From: JAKVCB01 sp963578605
GTDB lineage: Bacteria; Planctomycetota; Planctomycetia; Pirellulales; Lacipirellulaceae
Assembly (NCBI GenBank): GCA_963578605.1
Contig: CAUZEA010000079.1
Span: 1-26,767, forward strand
Direction of reading: 5' to 3'
DNA: 26,767 nucleotides
The notes beneath the pieces were generated by a model that was not told the DNA's origin, did no database searches, and saw nothing but the letters and a program-made list of their open reading frames with translations. Position 1 is the stretch's first letter, and every line of letters starts with the position of its first letter. The translations under genes were made by a program, and so were the position numbers. Positions 7,349 through 15,560 of the stretch are shown piece by piece.

Positions 7349-8458
7349 ATGACCAGTCATACTAGTAAACACCAGTTTGCAATCGGGATTACCCTTGCCC
7401 TGTTCACAGGTGTTGCTTGGAGTGCAGACCGCACCTGGACCGATGCTACCGGCGGTTTCAGCGTAATTGCCGAACTGGTCGCCGTCCGAGGGGACAAGGT
7501 GGTGCTTCGCCGCCAGGATGGAAAACAGATTACGGTGCCACTGGCGCAGCTCAGTGCGAAAGACCAGAGGTTCCTCAAACAAAGCGAGTCAGACGCTTCT
7601 GTGGCAGAAGGAGAAGCGTCGGCAAAAGACATCCCGGAGGTAGCCGAGAAATTTTTCAGCGACCTGCGGAACTCAGATCGCACCGAAGCCCAGCAGCTGC
7701 TCACGAAAAAGGCAATGCCGCTCATGAAGGGGCCACGATCGCCCCTGGCCCAGCTTCCAAAACCATCTGCGGAAGAAAATGCGATCAAGGTTGGCGAGGT
7801 CAAGATTGATGGAAAGGTGGCCGAGATCCCGATCCGTGTGCGGGCAGCTGGCAAGTTCCACAAGACGAAATTGCACTTCCGCTTTGAAGGCGAGAAGTGG
7901 CGCGTGTTTGCCATCAGTGCGACTTATCCAGATGGTGAGAAGTCCATCAATTTCGAAGCAGAAGGGGTAACGGGTCAAACCGGCGACCCACTGCAAGCAT
8001 TGGTTGGCAAGCCGCTGCCGTTGTCAGGCTACACGATTGATGGCGGTCCGCTCGAGATGGCGAACTACCAAGGCAAGGTCGTGCTCGTGGACTTCTGGGC
8101 CACGTGGTGCGGTCCGTGCCGTGCGGAAATACCGAACATCATGCAGAACTGGCATAAGTATCATGATGATGGCTTTGAAGTCATTGCGATTAGCGTGGAT
8201 GAAGATCGAGAGGCTCTTCGCACCTTCTTAGCCCAGGAGCAGCCACCCTGGACGGTTGTGGAGGACAAGCACCCTCGCAACAAGCAACCGATGGGCGCAA
8301 AGTACGGTATCCGTGGCATTCCCGCGTTCATTCTGCTCGGCAAGGATGGCCGCGTGGCCGCGGTGAACTGTCGGGGGCCGCGACTGGGACAGCAACTCAA
8401 CCGGTTGCTCAGTGGGGATGGTCCGGGTACCGCTGATCTCGGGGTAAACACCCGGTAG
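7349..8458 (+). CDS. Exported SHD1-thioredoxin fusion, TlpA/ResA type
   Basis: A 369-residue protein. Residues 1-25 are a likely signal peptide (IGITLALFTGVAWSA). Residues about 27-77 match the SHD1 (SLA1 homology) domain common in planctomycete exported proteins: RTWTDATGGFSVIAELVAV and ITVPLAQLSAKDQRFLK. Residues about 90-200 resemble a small NTF2-like domain (VAEKFFSDLRNSDRTEAQQL, then beta-rich sequence). Residues about 215-355 are a TlpA-like thioredoxin with active-site WCGPC (Cys254, Cys257) and the cis-proline GIPAFILL. It probably exchanges thiol-disulfide bonds outside the cytoplasm. The start has a strong site, GGAGGTGA, at 7335-7342. It appears to be transcribed alone. Confidence 0.88.
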   Translation: MTSHTSKHQFAIGITLALFTGVAWSADRTWTDATGGFSVIAELVAVRGDKVVLRRQDGKQITVPLAQLSAKDQRFLKQSESDASVAEGEASAKDIPEVAEKFFSDLRNSDRTEAQQLLTKKAMPLMKGPRSPLAQLPKPSAEENAIKVGEVKIDGKVAEIPIRVRAAGKFHKTKLHFRFEGEKWRVFAISATYPDGEKSINFEAEGVTGQTGDPLQALVGKPLPLSGYTIDGGPLEMANYQGKVVLVDFWATWCGPCRAEIPNIMQNWHKYHDDGFEVIAISVDEDREALRTFLAQEQPPWTVVEDKHPRNKQPMGAKYGIRGIPAFILLGKDGRVAAVNCRGPRLGQQLNRLLSGDGPGTADLGVNTR

Positions 8459-8953
8459 AGAGTCATCGCGTTTCGGATTCAGCGACTGCCATCGACAGAC
8501 CACTCGGGTTTGGGATTCAAGAGGACCACCCCTTTTGCGAACCTGGGGAAGGGGTTCGAGTGCGCCAAGGCGTCGCAAGACCGGGAGCGACGTGGTCATC
8601 TTGTCAAGTTGATGAGAATCTTAGGGTAGTTCAGCACTGTTGAGTCTTTCCGATCTGGCAATTCAGAGAATCCTCGAGCTCGATTTCCCGACACGATCAA
8701 CGATTGGATTTGCGCCAGAGTCGGGCGACTTTGATTCGAAAACGTGCTATAACCCTGTTCCTCTCGGAAAAAACTCGCTGATCGCCAAAAAATTCTGGCG
8801 AAGTGCCTTGGCGTCGTTGGTGGCCTGCGGGGACCAACTTCAAGATATTTCTTTCGGGGTACCGGCATGACGAGTCCATCAAAACGGACTAAAATCGCAG
8901 GCGGTACCAAGGGCTCAGTGACCCGCAATCGAAATTGACTCAAAGGAAACGAA
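8459..8953. other. Intergenic region without recognised gene
   Basis: About 495 bases separate the thioredoxin fusion from the NagB-like gene. A TTG-initiated plus frame (8640-8870) and a 124-codon minus frame (8596-8970) exist, but neither has family-like sequence. One inverted repeat, TCGCCA-N8-TGGCGA, lies at 8782-8801, about 150 bases before the next start; it could be an operator or a weak hairpin. The ribosome site AAAGGAAA lies at 8942-8949. Confidence 0.45.
8782..8801. repeat. Inverted repeat upstream of the NagB-like gene
   Basis: Perfect 6-base arms, TCGCCA (8782-8787) and TGGCGA (8796-8801), around an A/T-rich 8-base centre. The size suits a dimeric repressor site, but chance cannot be excluded. 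Confidence 0.25.
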
Positions 8954-9880
8954 ATGAGACCAACCAGCATGGTCGCCCCCGAATGGTGGGACTACACAAC
9001 GTTGGACCGCGAGATCCTCGACGCTGCCGCACGGTTATCGGCCAGTGACTTGGCCGGTTTGTCACGCGACGGTTTTACGGTTAATTTGTACGACACGCTC
9101 GAAGACTTCTACCTCGCCGAGGCATTTGAATACATTACCGCCTGGAAACAAGCAACGGCAGACCAACCCGTTGGAATCTGTGGACCGATTGGACCAACCG
9201 AGCAGTTACCCCTGGTGGCTCGGTTGGTCAACGAACTAGAGCTGAATCTTCAACATGCCCACTTTTGGGGCATGGACGAGTGGGTGATGGATGGTGTCGA
9301 GGTTCCAGAGGATTTTGCCCTCAGTTTTGCGCGTACCGACCGGGAATTGCTGTTCAACCGCATTCATCCCGATTTGCGGATGCCAGAAAGCAATATCCAC
9401 TTTCCAAAGGCCGATACAACCGAGTACATCGAATCCTGGAACCACGCTCGATGTGCCGTCATGCAGGGAGGCCAGGGCGAAGTGAAACACTGGGCATTCA
9501 ACGACCCTCCTCGACGCCAGGCACCTTACGATCAGCAGCCCCCTCCCCCAGAGGAGTACCGCAAACTCACCACCCGAGTCGTCGACCTTCACCCGATGAC
9601 GTTAATTCAAAATGCCCGTACGTCCGGTGGTGGTGTCGTGTCGAACGTGCCGACCCAGGCGGTTACCGTAGGCCCTGCGGAAACATGGAAGTCAGACAAA
9701 GTCTCCATCTGGCATGCCGGCACTCATGACAATCCTTTTGGCCAGCGACTGACGGCCTTCATGATTTCCAAGGGCATGGCCGACAGTGCCGTGCCGATGT
9801 CGTTGCTCGCTGATCACCCCAATGTGCAGTTCAACTATTACCGTAACGGTATTGGTGCTTGTGACATCGAAATGCACTAG
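8954..9880 (+). CDS. Divergent NagB-like (glucosamine-6-phosphate deaminase/isomerase) protein
   Basis: A 308-residue member of the NagB/RpiA/SugarP isomerase superfamily. The canonical enzyme converts glucosamine 6-phosphate to fructose 6-phosphate and ammonia. Family blocks are GICGPIGPTEQLPLVARLV (phosphate loop region), HFWGMDEWVMDG (DE of the catalytic loop), SFARTDRELLFNRI and GGQGEVKHWAFNDPP. In E. coli NagB the last block is GGVGNDGHIAFNEP. Here the catalytic Asp is Val177, the His is kept (His179) and the Glu is Asp184, so the chemistry may differ. It is also longer than usual (about 266 residues in E. coli). The start has AAAGGAAA just upstream. The PIG-L deacetylase gene follows after 186 bases, which suggests amino-sugar metabolism. 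Confidence 0.8.
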   Translation: MRPTSMVAPEWWDYTTLDREILDAAARLSASDLAGLSRDGFTVNLYDTLEDFYLAEAFEYITAWKQATADQPVGICGPIGPTEQLPLVARLVNELELNLQHAHFWGMDEWVMDGVEVPEDFALSFARTDRELLFNRIHPDLRMPESNIHFPKADTTEYIESWNHARCAVMQGGQGEVKHWAFNDPPRRQAPYDQQPPPPEEYRKLTTRVVDLHPMTLIQNARTSGGGVVSNVPTQAVTVGPAETWKSDKVSIWHAGTHDNPFGQRLTAFMISKGMADSAVPMSLLADHPNVQFNYYRNGIGACDIEMH

Positions 9881-10066
9881 TACGTTGATGACTATACCTT
9901 GGGGGGTGACAAAGCCTGGCGTAAATCTTGCTATCGACAACCAGCCAATGGCAAACACCCGCTTACCGCCGCACTACCTGACGAAAAAGCAAGGTTCGAT
10001 TCCTCGAACGGTTGACCTCACAGTCATCGCGTATCACCTCTCACACAGATTCTTTGCCACAACCTT

Positions 10067-10837
10067 ATGAAAACCGCCTTTGCAATTGCCGCGCATCCCG
10101 ACGACATCGAGTTTGCTATGTCAGGCACCCTTATGCTGTTGCGAGACGCCGGTTACGAAATTCACATCATGAACATTGCAAACGGGTGTTGTGGTACGAC
10201 TGAATATGATGCCACAACCATCGCCCAGATGCGCTGCGAGGAATCCATGGCTGCGGCCGAGTATGCAGGAGCTGTATTTCACAAGAGCTTTTGCGATGAC
10301 CTGGCTATCTTTTACGACAAGCCGACGTTGGCCCGAGTTGCAGCGGTCATGCGGGAGGTGGCACCGGAAATTGTGCTGACGCAGTCACCGGACGACTACA
10401 TGGAAGACCACATGAATGCCAGCCGGCTGGCCGTGACGGGCGCGTTTGCCCGCGGGATGCCGAATTTCGTGACAGACCCTCCACACCCACCCGTCGATGG
10501 CAATGTGACAGTTTACCATGCACAGCCTTATTCCCACCATGATCCGCTGCGGCATTTGGTACAACCCGATATGTACATCGATGTGACCGACGTCATCGAA
10601 CGAAAATGTGAGATGCTGGGCTGTCACACTTCCCAGAAACAATGGCTCGATGACAGCCAAGGGCTCGACTGTTATTTACAAACACTAAGGGATCTCGATC
10701 GACAATGCGGTCGCATGTCTGGTAGATTCGAATATGCTGAAGGGTGGCGCCGTCATTTACATCTCGGATTTTGCGAGGAAGATGATGACCCGCTGCGCGA
10801 AGCACTGCAAGACAGGATCGTAATTGCAAACAGTTAA
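10067..10837 (+). CDS. PIG-L family deacetylase
   Basis: A 256-residue LmbE/PIG-L protein. The family removes acetyl groups from N-acetylglucosamine-containing substrates using zinc. The signature AAHPDDIEFAMSGTL is at residues 8-22 (His10, Pro11, Asp12, Asp13). The second metal/active-site region is QSPDDYMEDHMNAS with His115, and a later YSHHDP adds possible ligands. The start ATG at 10067 lies six residues before the conserved block; the ribosome site is weak. The next gene's ribosome site begins directly after this stop, so the two are co-expressed. With the NagB-like gene upstream, deacetylation and then conversion of an amino sugar is the simplest reading; the actual substrate is unknown. 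Confidence 0.9.
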   Translation: MKTAFAIAAHPDDIEFAMSGTLMLLRDAGYEIHIMNIANGCCGTTEYDATTIAQMRCEESMAAAEYAGAVFHKSFCDDLAIFYDKPTLARVAAVMREVAPEIVLTQSPDDYMEDHMNASRLAVTGAFARGMPNFVTDPPHPPVDGNVTVYHAQPYSHHDPLRHLVQPDMYIDVTDVIERKCEMLGCHTSQKQWLDDSQGLDCYLQTLRDLDRQCGRMSGRFEYAEGWRRHLHLGFCEEDDDPLREALQDRIVIANS

Positions 10838-10852
10838 AGGGAGGGGAATTTT

Positions 10853-11632
10853 ATGTCATCTTATCTGGACACCTTGTTTTCACTTGAAGGTCGCATTGCG
10901 GTTGTGACTGGCGGAAGTCGTGGAATTGGCAAAGGTATTGCCGAGGGTCTCTTGGGAGCCGGTGCGACGTGCCTGATCACTGGCGTGAACAAAACACGCC
11001 TCGAAACGACCGTTACCGACTTTAAGGCACAAGGGCTGGCTGCCGACGGGTTTGCGTGTGAGATGTCGGCCAAAGAGCAAATTGCCGATCTGGTCGATTA
11101 CGTCCAGAAAACGTACGGCCGTATCGATGTGTTGGTCAACAATGCTGGCTCGACGGTTGGTCACCACTCGCTCGAATACCCGGACGAAACCTGGGAAAAA
11201 ACGCTGCAGGTCAATCTCACCGCCCCATTTCAGCTTGCGAAGCACTTTGGGGGAATGATGAAAAATCAACAGCAGGGCGTGATCATTAATATCACCTCGT
11301 TAGCTGCTGAACAGGGATTTTCCGGTAATCCTGCCTACCTGGCCTCCAAAGGGGGACTTCGGCAACTGACCAAAGCCTTAGCATGTGACTTGGCCGAACA
11401 TGGAATTCGTGTCAACAGCATTGGGCCTGGCTATTTTCACACTGATATGAACAACCAAAGTTGGAACGATCCAGAGCGGCGCGAACTGCGGGCCCAAAAC
11501 TCGATGCTGGGTCGTTGGGGAGAGCCTAATGAAATGGCTGGCATGGCGATCTTCCTCGCCTCGGATGCCGCCAGTTTTGTGACCGGGCAGGAATTCTACG
11601 TCGACGGTGGCTGGCTGGCCAAAGGCATGTAA
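10853..11632 (+). CDS. SDR-family NAD(P)-dependent oxidoreductase
   Basis: A 259-residue classical short-chain dehydrogenase/reductase. The cofactor motif TGGSRGIGKGIAEGLL is near residues 19-34, NNAGS follows, then catalytic Ser in IINITSLAAE and the YLASK catalytic pair. The C-terminus VTGQEFYVDGGWLAKGM is typical. It resembles gluconate 5-dehydrogenase-type enzymes acting on sugar acids or polyols, though SDR substrates are poorly predicted. The ribosome site GGGAGGGG at 10839-10846 follows the PIG-L stop by one base, so this is an operon member. The P450 gene starts 32 bases downstream. Confidence 0.9.
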   Translation: MSSYLDTLFSLEGRIAVVTGGSRGIGKGIAEGLLGAGATCLITGVNKTRLETTVTDFKAQGLAADGFACEMSAKEQIADLVDYVQKTYGRIDVLVNNAGSTVGHHSLEYPDETWEKTLQVNLTAPFQLAKHFGGMMKNQQQGVIINITSLAAEQGFSGNPAYLASKGGLRQLTKALACDLAEHGIRVNSIGPGYFHTDMNNQSWNDPERRELRAQNSMLGRWGEPNEMAGMAIFLASDAASFVTGQEFYVDGGWLAKGM

Positions 11633-11664
11633 CGAGGACAATCTTCTCAAACAAGTGACGGGCA

Positions 11665-12876
11665 ATGAACGAGTTCGATTCACTTCTTTTGTCCCCGCAG
11701 TACCTCTCAGATCCGTATTCGGTATATCGAAATTTGCGTGAACAAGCCCCGGTGGTTTGGAGTGAGCGCATGGACGGGTGGGTCATCACGCGTTACCGCG
11801 ACGTAAAGAATGCCTTTCGCGATCGGCGATTGAATTCCGGGCAGAGATTGCGGTCCTACATGCGGCAGTTTCCCCAGCAGTTGCAGGAAGACTTCAAACC
11901 ACTCTACGAGATGTACACCAAATGGCTGGTCATGATGGACCCACCCGATCACACCCGCCTCAGAACATTGGTGAACAAGGCGTTCACCCCCCGCATGGTT
12001 GCCGGTCTTGCTCCCAGAATTGAATCTTTGTTTGATGACTTATGCGAATCATGGGCTGTGACCAAACGGTTCGAGTTGATCGGTGATCTTGCCTATCCGT
12101 TACCTGCCATGATGATCTCGGAAATGTTAGGCATTCCGGCTGAAGATCGCCAGCAATTTCACCATTGGGCCGATGAGTTAACGGCTTTTCTTGGCAGCGG
12201 TGCACCTCAAGTAGACCTTGCTGAGACAGCATCACAAGCGGTCCAGCAACTGAACGACTATTTACGGCCCATCATTGCAAACCGCCGTAGCGAGCCCCGT
12301 GATGACCTGATCAGCACGCTGGTCAAGATTGAAGAGCAGGGGGAAAATATTTCCAGCGACGAACTGCTGGCGATGTCTGTTTTCTTGCTGGTGGCAGGCC
12401 ATGAAACAACCATGGCACTCATTGCCAATGGGGTTTGGGCTTTATTGCAGAATCGCTGCCAGCTGGAACAGTTAAAACAGGACAAATCGCTCCTCCCATC
12501 TGCGGTGGAGGAATTTTTGCGGTATGATAGTCCTCTCCAGCATCAAATCCGTGTTGTTTCGACCGGTTTTGTGCTGGGAGGGGAATTGTTAGAGCCGGGA
12601 CAGCGTGTTGTTTTAATGCTGGGGGCGGCCAACAGGGATCCCGAGCAGTTTCGGGAACCAGATTCCCTGGTACTTGACCGGTTTCCCAATCAACATTTGG
12701 CTTTCGGGGAAGGTCGCCATTTTTGCCTCGGCGCGCCCCTCGCCCGACTCGAAGCAAAGATTGTGTTTGAAAACCTGCTGGATCGTTTTCCCAACCTGAA
12801 GGCGGTGGACCAAACTGTTTCCTGGCGCAAAGACACATCGTTGCGCCATCCGTCTCAGGTATGGGTGACCCTATGA
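11665..12876 (+). CDS. Cytochrome P450
   Basis: A 403-residue soluble bacterial P450 that uses oxygen and two electrons to hydroxylate a small organic substrate. The I-helix oxygen-activation motif VAGHETT is at residues 243-249, the ExxR pair at Glu283/Arg286, and the heme loop FGEGRHFCLGAPLARLE has its cysteine at Cys354. The MMDPPDHTRLRTLVNKAFTP block near residue 90 is typical of CYP107-like bacterial enzymes. No ferredoxin or reductase partner is visible here; the CopZ-like 2Fe-2S protein at 19516 is not an obvious partner. The end overlaps the aminotransferase start as ATGA, so the two proteins probably act on one pathway. Confidence 0.95.
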   Translation: MNEFDSLLLSPQYLSDPYSVYRNLREQAPVVWSERMDGWVITRYRDVKNAFRDRRLNSGQRLRSYMRQFPQQLQEDFKPLYEMYTKWLVMMDPPDHTRLRTLVNKAFTPRMVAGLAPRIESLFDDLCESWAVTKRFELIGDLAYPLPAMMISEMLGIPAEDRQQFHHWADELTAFLGSGAPQVDLAETASQAVQQLNDYLRPIIANRRSEPRDDLISTLVKIEEQGENISSDELLAMSVFLLVAGHETTMALIANGVWALLQNRCQLEQLKQDKSLLPSAVEEFLRYDSPLQHQIRVVSTGFVLGGELLEPGQRVVLMLGAANRDPEQFREPDSLVLDRFPNQHLAFGEGRHFCLGAPLARLEAKIVFENLLDRFPNLKAVDQTVSWRKDTSLRHPSQVWVTL

Positions 12877-14270
12877 CGATTTCCGTCAGCGATCTTCAAC
12901 CTTGCGAAACGTCGCCACCTGACAGCCGTTGGCGGCGGATCATCACCCCGATTCCCGTGCCTGAGTCATTACCGGTCATCCAGCGACTGCGCAACGTCGA
13001 AGCCTACTCGAACTCTGGCATGCCCCCCATCTTATGGCATGAGGCCGAAGGCTTTCTGATCCGCGATCCGTACGGCAATCAGTGGATTGATTTGACGAGC
13101 ACCATCGTGATGGCCAACATCGGTCACGGGCATCCTTGCGTGCGGGCAGCCCTCCATCACGCCGCCGACGCTAAATTGCTGGCAACCTACGCATTTCCTA
13201 CCGAAGCTCGTTTACAGTTACTTGAAAAACTTGTTGCGGTCAGCCCGATTCCTGATTCTAAAGCAATCCTGTTTAGCGCGGGTACCGAGGCGACTGAAGC
13301 AGCTATCATGTTGATGCGTCGCCAGGGGCAAAAGATCCATCCCGAAAAAGTTGGAATTCTCAGTTTTGCCGATGGTTACCACGGAAGAACGCTGGCCGCC
13401 GGACTCGCATCTGGTTTGGCAGGCCCCAATGACTGGATTCCCCGCAAGTCGGTCCGTCACTATCAAATTCCCTTCCCGTTTGGGCCGACCTGCAATTACG
13501 GAAATGGTCCCGGTCATCATTGTGACGAGCAATGTTTTCATCAGAGTCTGGCCGTACTCGAAACCAACCAAATCGATCCTGACCTGATCGCAGGGTTCAT
13601 CGGTGAGCCCATGCCGGGCTGGGCCACCTGGCCAATGACTCCATCCTACGCTGCCGCCATGAAGTCGTGGGCCCAGCAACACAACATCCTTATCTGTTTT
13701 GATGAAGTCCAGTCGGGGTGCGGGCGGAGTGGGAAGTTCTTCGCCATGGAACACGTGGGCGTTGTGCCCGACTTGATAACCCTGGGTAAAGGCCTGACCT
13801 CGAGTGTTCCCGTCTCGGCAGTCATTGGGCGGAAGCAAATTCTCGACGAACCGACACCGGGCGAGATGTCGAGCACACACGGAGGTAATCCAGTGGGTGC
13901 CCAGGTTGCCCTGGCCAGCTTGAAGGTCCTTGAGGAAGAAGAACTTGTCCTGGCGTCGGCTCAAACCGGCGAGTTGCTGCTGGCTGAACTTCAAAAACTT
14001 GCGGTCCATTTTCCTGAGCAGATATTATCGGTCCATGGTCGGGGACTCTTCATTTCTATCCATCTTCGTAAACCGGGCGGTTGCGAACCTGATATAGATC
14101 TGGCCAACTTGATTGTTGCCGAGAGTGTTCGACGGGGTGTATTGATGTTTGGCACCGGCCGCGGTTTTCTGAAAATTGCCCCACCACTCTGCATCGATCC
14201 AGACGCTGCCCTGGAAGCAGCCCAGGTCATCAATGACTGTTTTCACCACTGTGTCGAGGAGAGCAGCTAG
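12873..14270 (+). CDS. Class III PLP aminotransferase
   Basis: A 465-residue omega- or GABA-type aminotransferase. Motifs in order: the glycine-rich HGHPCVRAALHHA region, LFSAGTEATEAAIMLMR, FADGYHGRTLAAG, FDEVQSGCGRSGKFFAMEHV, and ITLGKGLTSSVPVSAVIG with the PLP lysine at Lys306. I chose ATG 12873 because it forms an ATGA overlap with the P450 stop and has GGGTGA a few bases upstream; ATG 12861 would add four residues. A Cys/His-rich insertion (13491-13541; three Cys, an HH pair and a further His) sits before the SLAVLE helix and may bind metal. The family moves amino groups between an amine and a keto acid. Coupling to a P450 suggests amination of an oxidised small molecule or amino sugar. 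Confidence 0.92.
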   Translation: MTISVSDLQPCETSPPDSRWRRIITPIPVPESLPVIQRLRNVEAYSNSGMPPILWHEAEGFLIRDPYGNQWIDLTSTIVMANIGHGHPCVRAALHHAADAKLLATYAFPTEARLQLLEKLVAVSPIPDSKAILFSAGTEATEAAIMLMRRQGQKIHPEKVGILSFADGYHGRTLAAGLASGLAGPNDWIPRKSVRHYQIPFPFGPTCNYGNGPGHHCDEQCFHQSLAVLETNQIDPDLIAGFIGEPMPGWATWPMTPSYAAAMKSWAQQHNILICFDEVQSGCGRSGKFFAMEHVGVVPDLITLGKGLTSSVPVSAVIGRKQILDEPTPGEMSSTHGGNPVGAQVALASLKVLEEEELVLASAQTGELLLAELQKLAVHFPEQILSVHGRGLFISIHLRKPGGCEPDIDLANLIVAESVRRGVLMFGTGRGFLKIAPPLCIDPDAALEAAQVINDCFHHCVEESS

Positions 14271-14338
14271 CCTGCAACAACTTCAAGCCAGTTTCACCAT
14301 GCCAGCGTTACCCGCATCAAGCTGAAGGACGAACAACC

Positions 14339-15556
14339 ATGCAACCGCAACATCCTACTGTATGCCTTACAAGCCGCCTCGGCTTGATTGCGCGCTCGAC
14401 CGTTCTACTGTCCCTGGCGGTGGCCTCACCAGTGGTCCAAACAAGCAAGGTTCAGGCCCAGGTTGTTATCTCGGGAAATGAAAACAAACTCGACTTAACG
14501 TCAGGAGAGTGGGTGCCTCAGTTCGACGCGGAACCCGATTCCCTGACGATTATTGACTGTGCACAGTTTCCACCCAAGGTACAACATGTGGCGGGGATCG
14601 CGAACAGTGTGATCGGGCCTCCCTCGAACGTCGCCATCACCCCCGATGGGAAGGTAGCGCTGGTCGCCAATTCGCTCAAATTGGACCGTAATTCTCCCGA
14701 CGGCTATGTGCCCGACACCTTGATACAGGTTGTCGACCTCACACGTCAGCCACCACAACTGGTGGGTACCGCCGAAGCAGGAAAGCAACCCTCGGGGATT
14801 TCCATCACTCCAGATGGACGCCTGGCGCTGGTCGCCAATCGTGCCGACGGTACCATCACGGTGTTGTCGATCGACGGAACCGACGTCAAGCCTGTTCAAA
14901 CGGTCAAAGTAGGGGAACCAGAAGACCAGGTCTCGGATGTCGCCATTAGTCCGCACGGCAAACTCGCCCTGGCCAGTGTTACCGAGGGGTATCACTTGAG
15001 ACTCCTGGAGATTAGCGATGGAAAGGTGACTGCGACTGATCGAAAACTCTCAGTCTGCGGAAAACCTTATCGGACTGTGATTACACCCGACGGCGAGTTG
15101 GGATTAACCGCCGGTTCAGGGCAGGGGGCTCCCGACGTTGACGCACTCACGGTCATCGATCTCACCGCCGACCCGATTCGCACCGTCGACTTTGTTCCGC
15201 TCGGCAATGGTCCAGAATCGTTCGGCATAAGTCCCGACGGAAAACTGGTGGCTGTCATGTTGATGAACAACTCGAACATTGTTGCCGACGATCCACTACG
15301 CACAGAAAACGCCTTGCTCGTGATATTGGCCCGTCGCGGAAAAACCTATGAAATCGTACAGCAGGTTTCGGTTGGACGAATTGTCCAGGGAGCTGCTTTT
15401 ACTGCTGATGGCAAGTTTCTACTGATCGAATGTTACGGGGAGAGGCAAATTTGGGTCTTTCGTGTGAATGGCGAAACTGTCCAGGATACGGGGCACCGGA
15501 TTCATACTCCCGGGTTTCCGTCGTCGATACGAGCCGCTGCTCGACCGGCGCGTTGA
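14339..15556 (+). CDS. Exported YVTN-type beta-propeller protein
   Basis: A 405-residue protein with a signal peptide (hydrophobic core about residues 13-33, ending VQA). The mature part has repeated blades, each with an [I/V]-[T/S]-PDGK-x-[A/L]-L core: NVAITPDGKVALVANS, ISITPDGRLALVANRADG, VAISPHGKLALAS, VITPDGELGLTAG, GISPDGKLVAVML and AAFTADGKFLLIE. This is the lactonase/YVTN beta-propeller fold, used for binding or, in some relatives, for lactone hydrolysis; catalytic residues cannot be assigned here. The ribosome site GAAGGA is around 14322. It starts 68 bases after the aminotransferase and may be a last operon member. Its stop is 4 bases from the stop of the convergent SDR gene. Confidence 0.82.
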   Translation: MQPQHPTVCLTSRLGLIARSTVLLSLAVASPVVQTSKVQAQVVISGNENKLDLTSGEWVPQFDAEPDSLTIIDCAQFPPKVQHVAGIANSVIGPPSNVAITPDGKVALVANSLKLDRNSPDGYVPDTLIQVVDLTRQPPQLVGTAEAGKQPSGISITPDGRLALVANRADGTITVLSIDGTDVKPVQTVKVGEPEDQVSDVAISPHGKLALASVTEGYHLRLLEISDGKVTATDRKLSVCGKPYRTVITPDGELGLTAGSGQGAPDVDALTVIDLTADPIRTVDFVPLGNGPESFGISPDGKLVAVMLMNNSNIVADDPLRTENALLVILARRGKTYEIVQQVSVGRIVQGAAFTADGKFLLIECYGERQIWVFRVNGETVQDTGHRIHTPGFPSSIRAAARPAR

Positions 15557-15560
15557 GCAG

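Noticed and set aside
13218..14009. 263-codon minus-strand frame opposite the aminotransferase
   Set aside because: Antisense shadow of the aminotransferase coding region.
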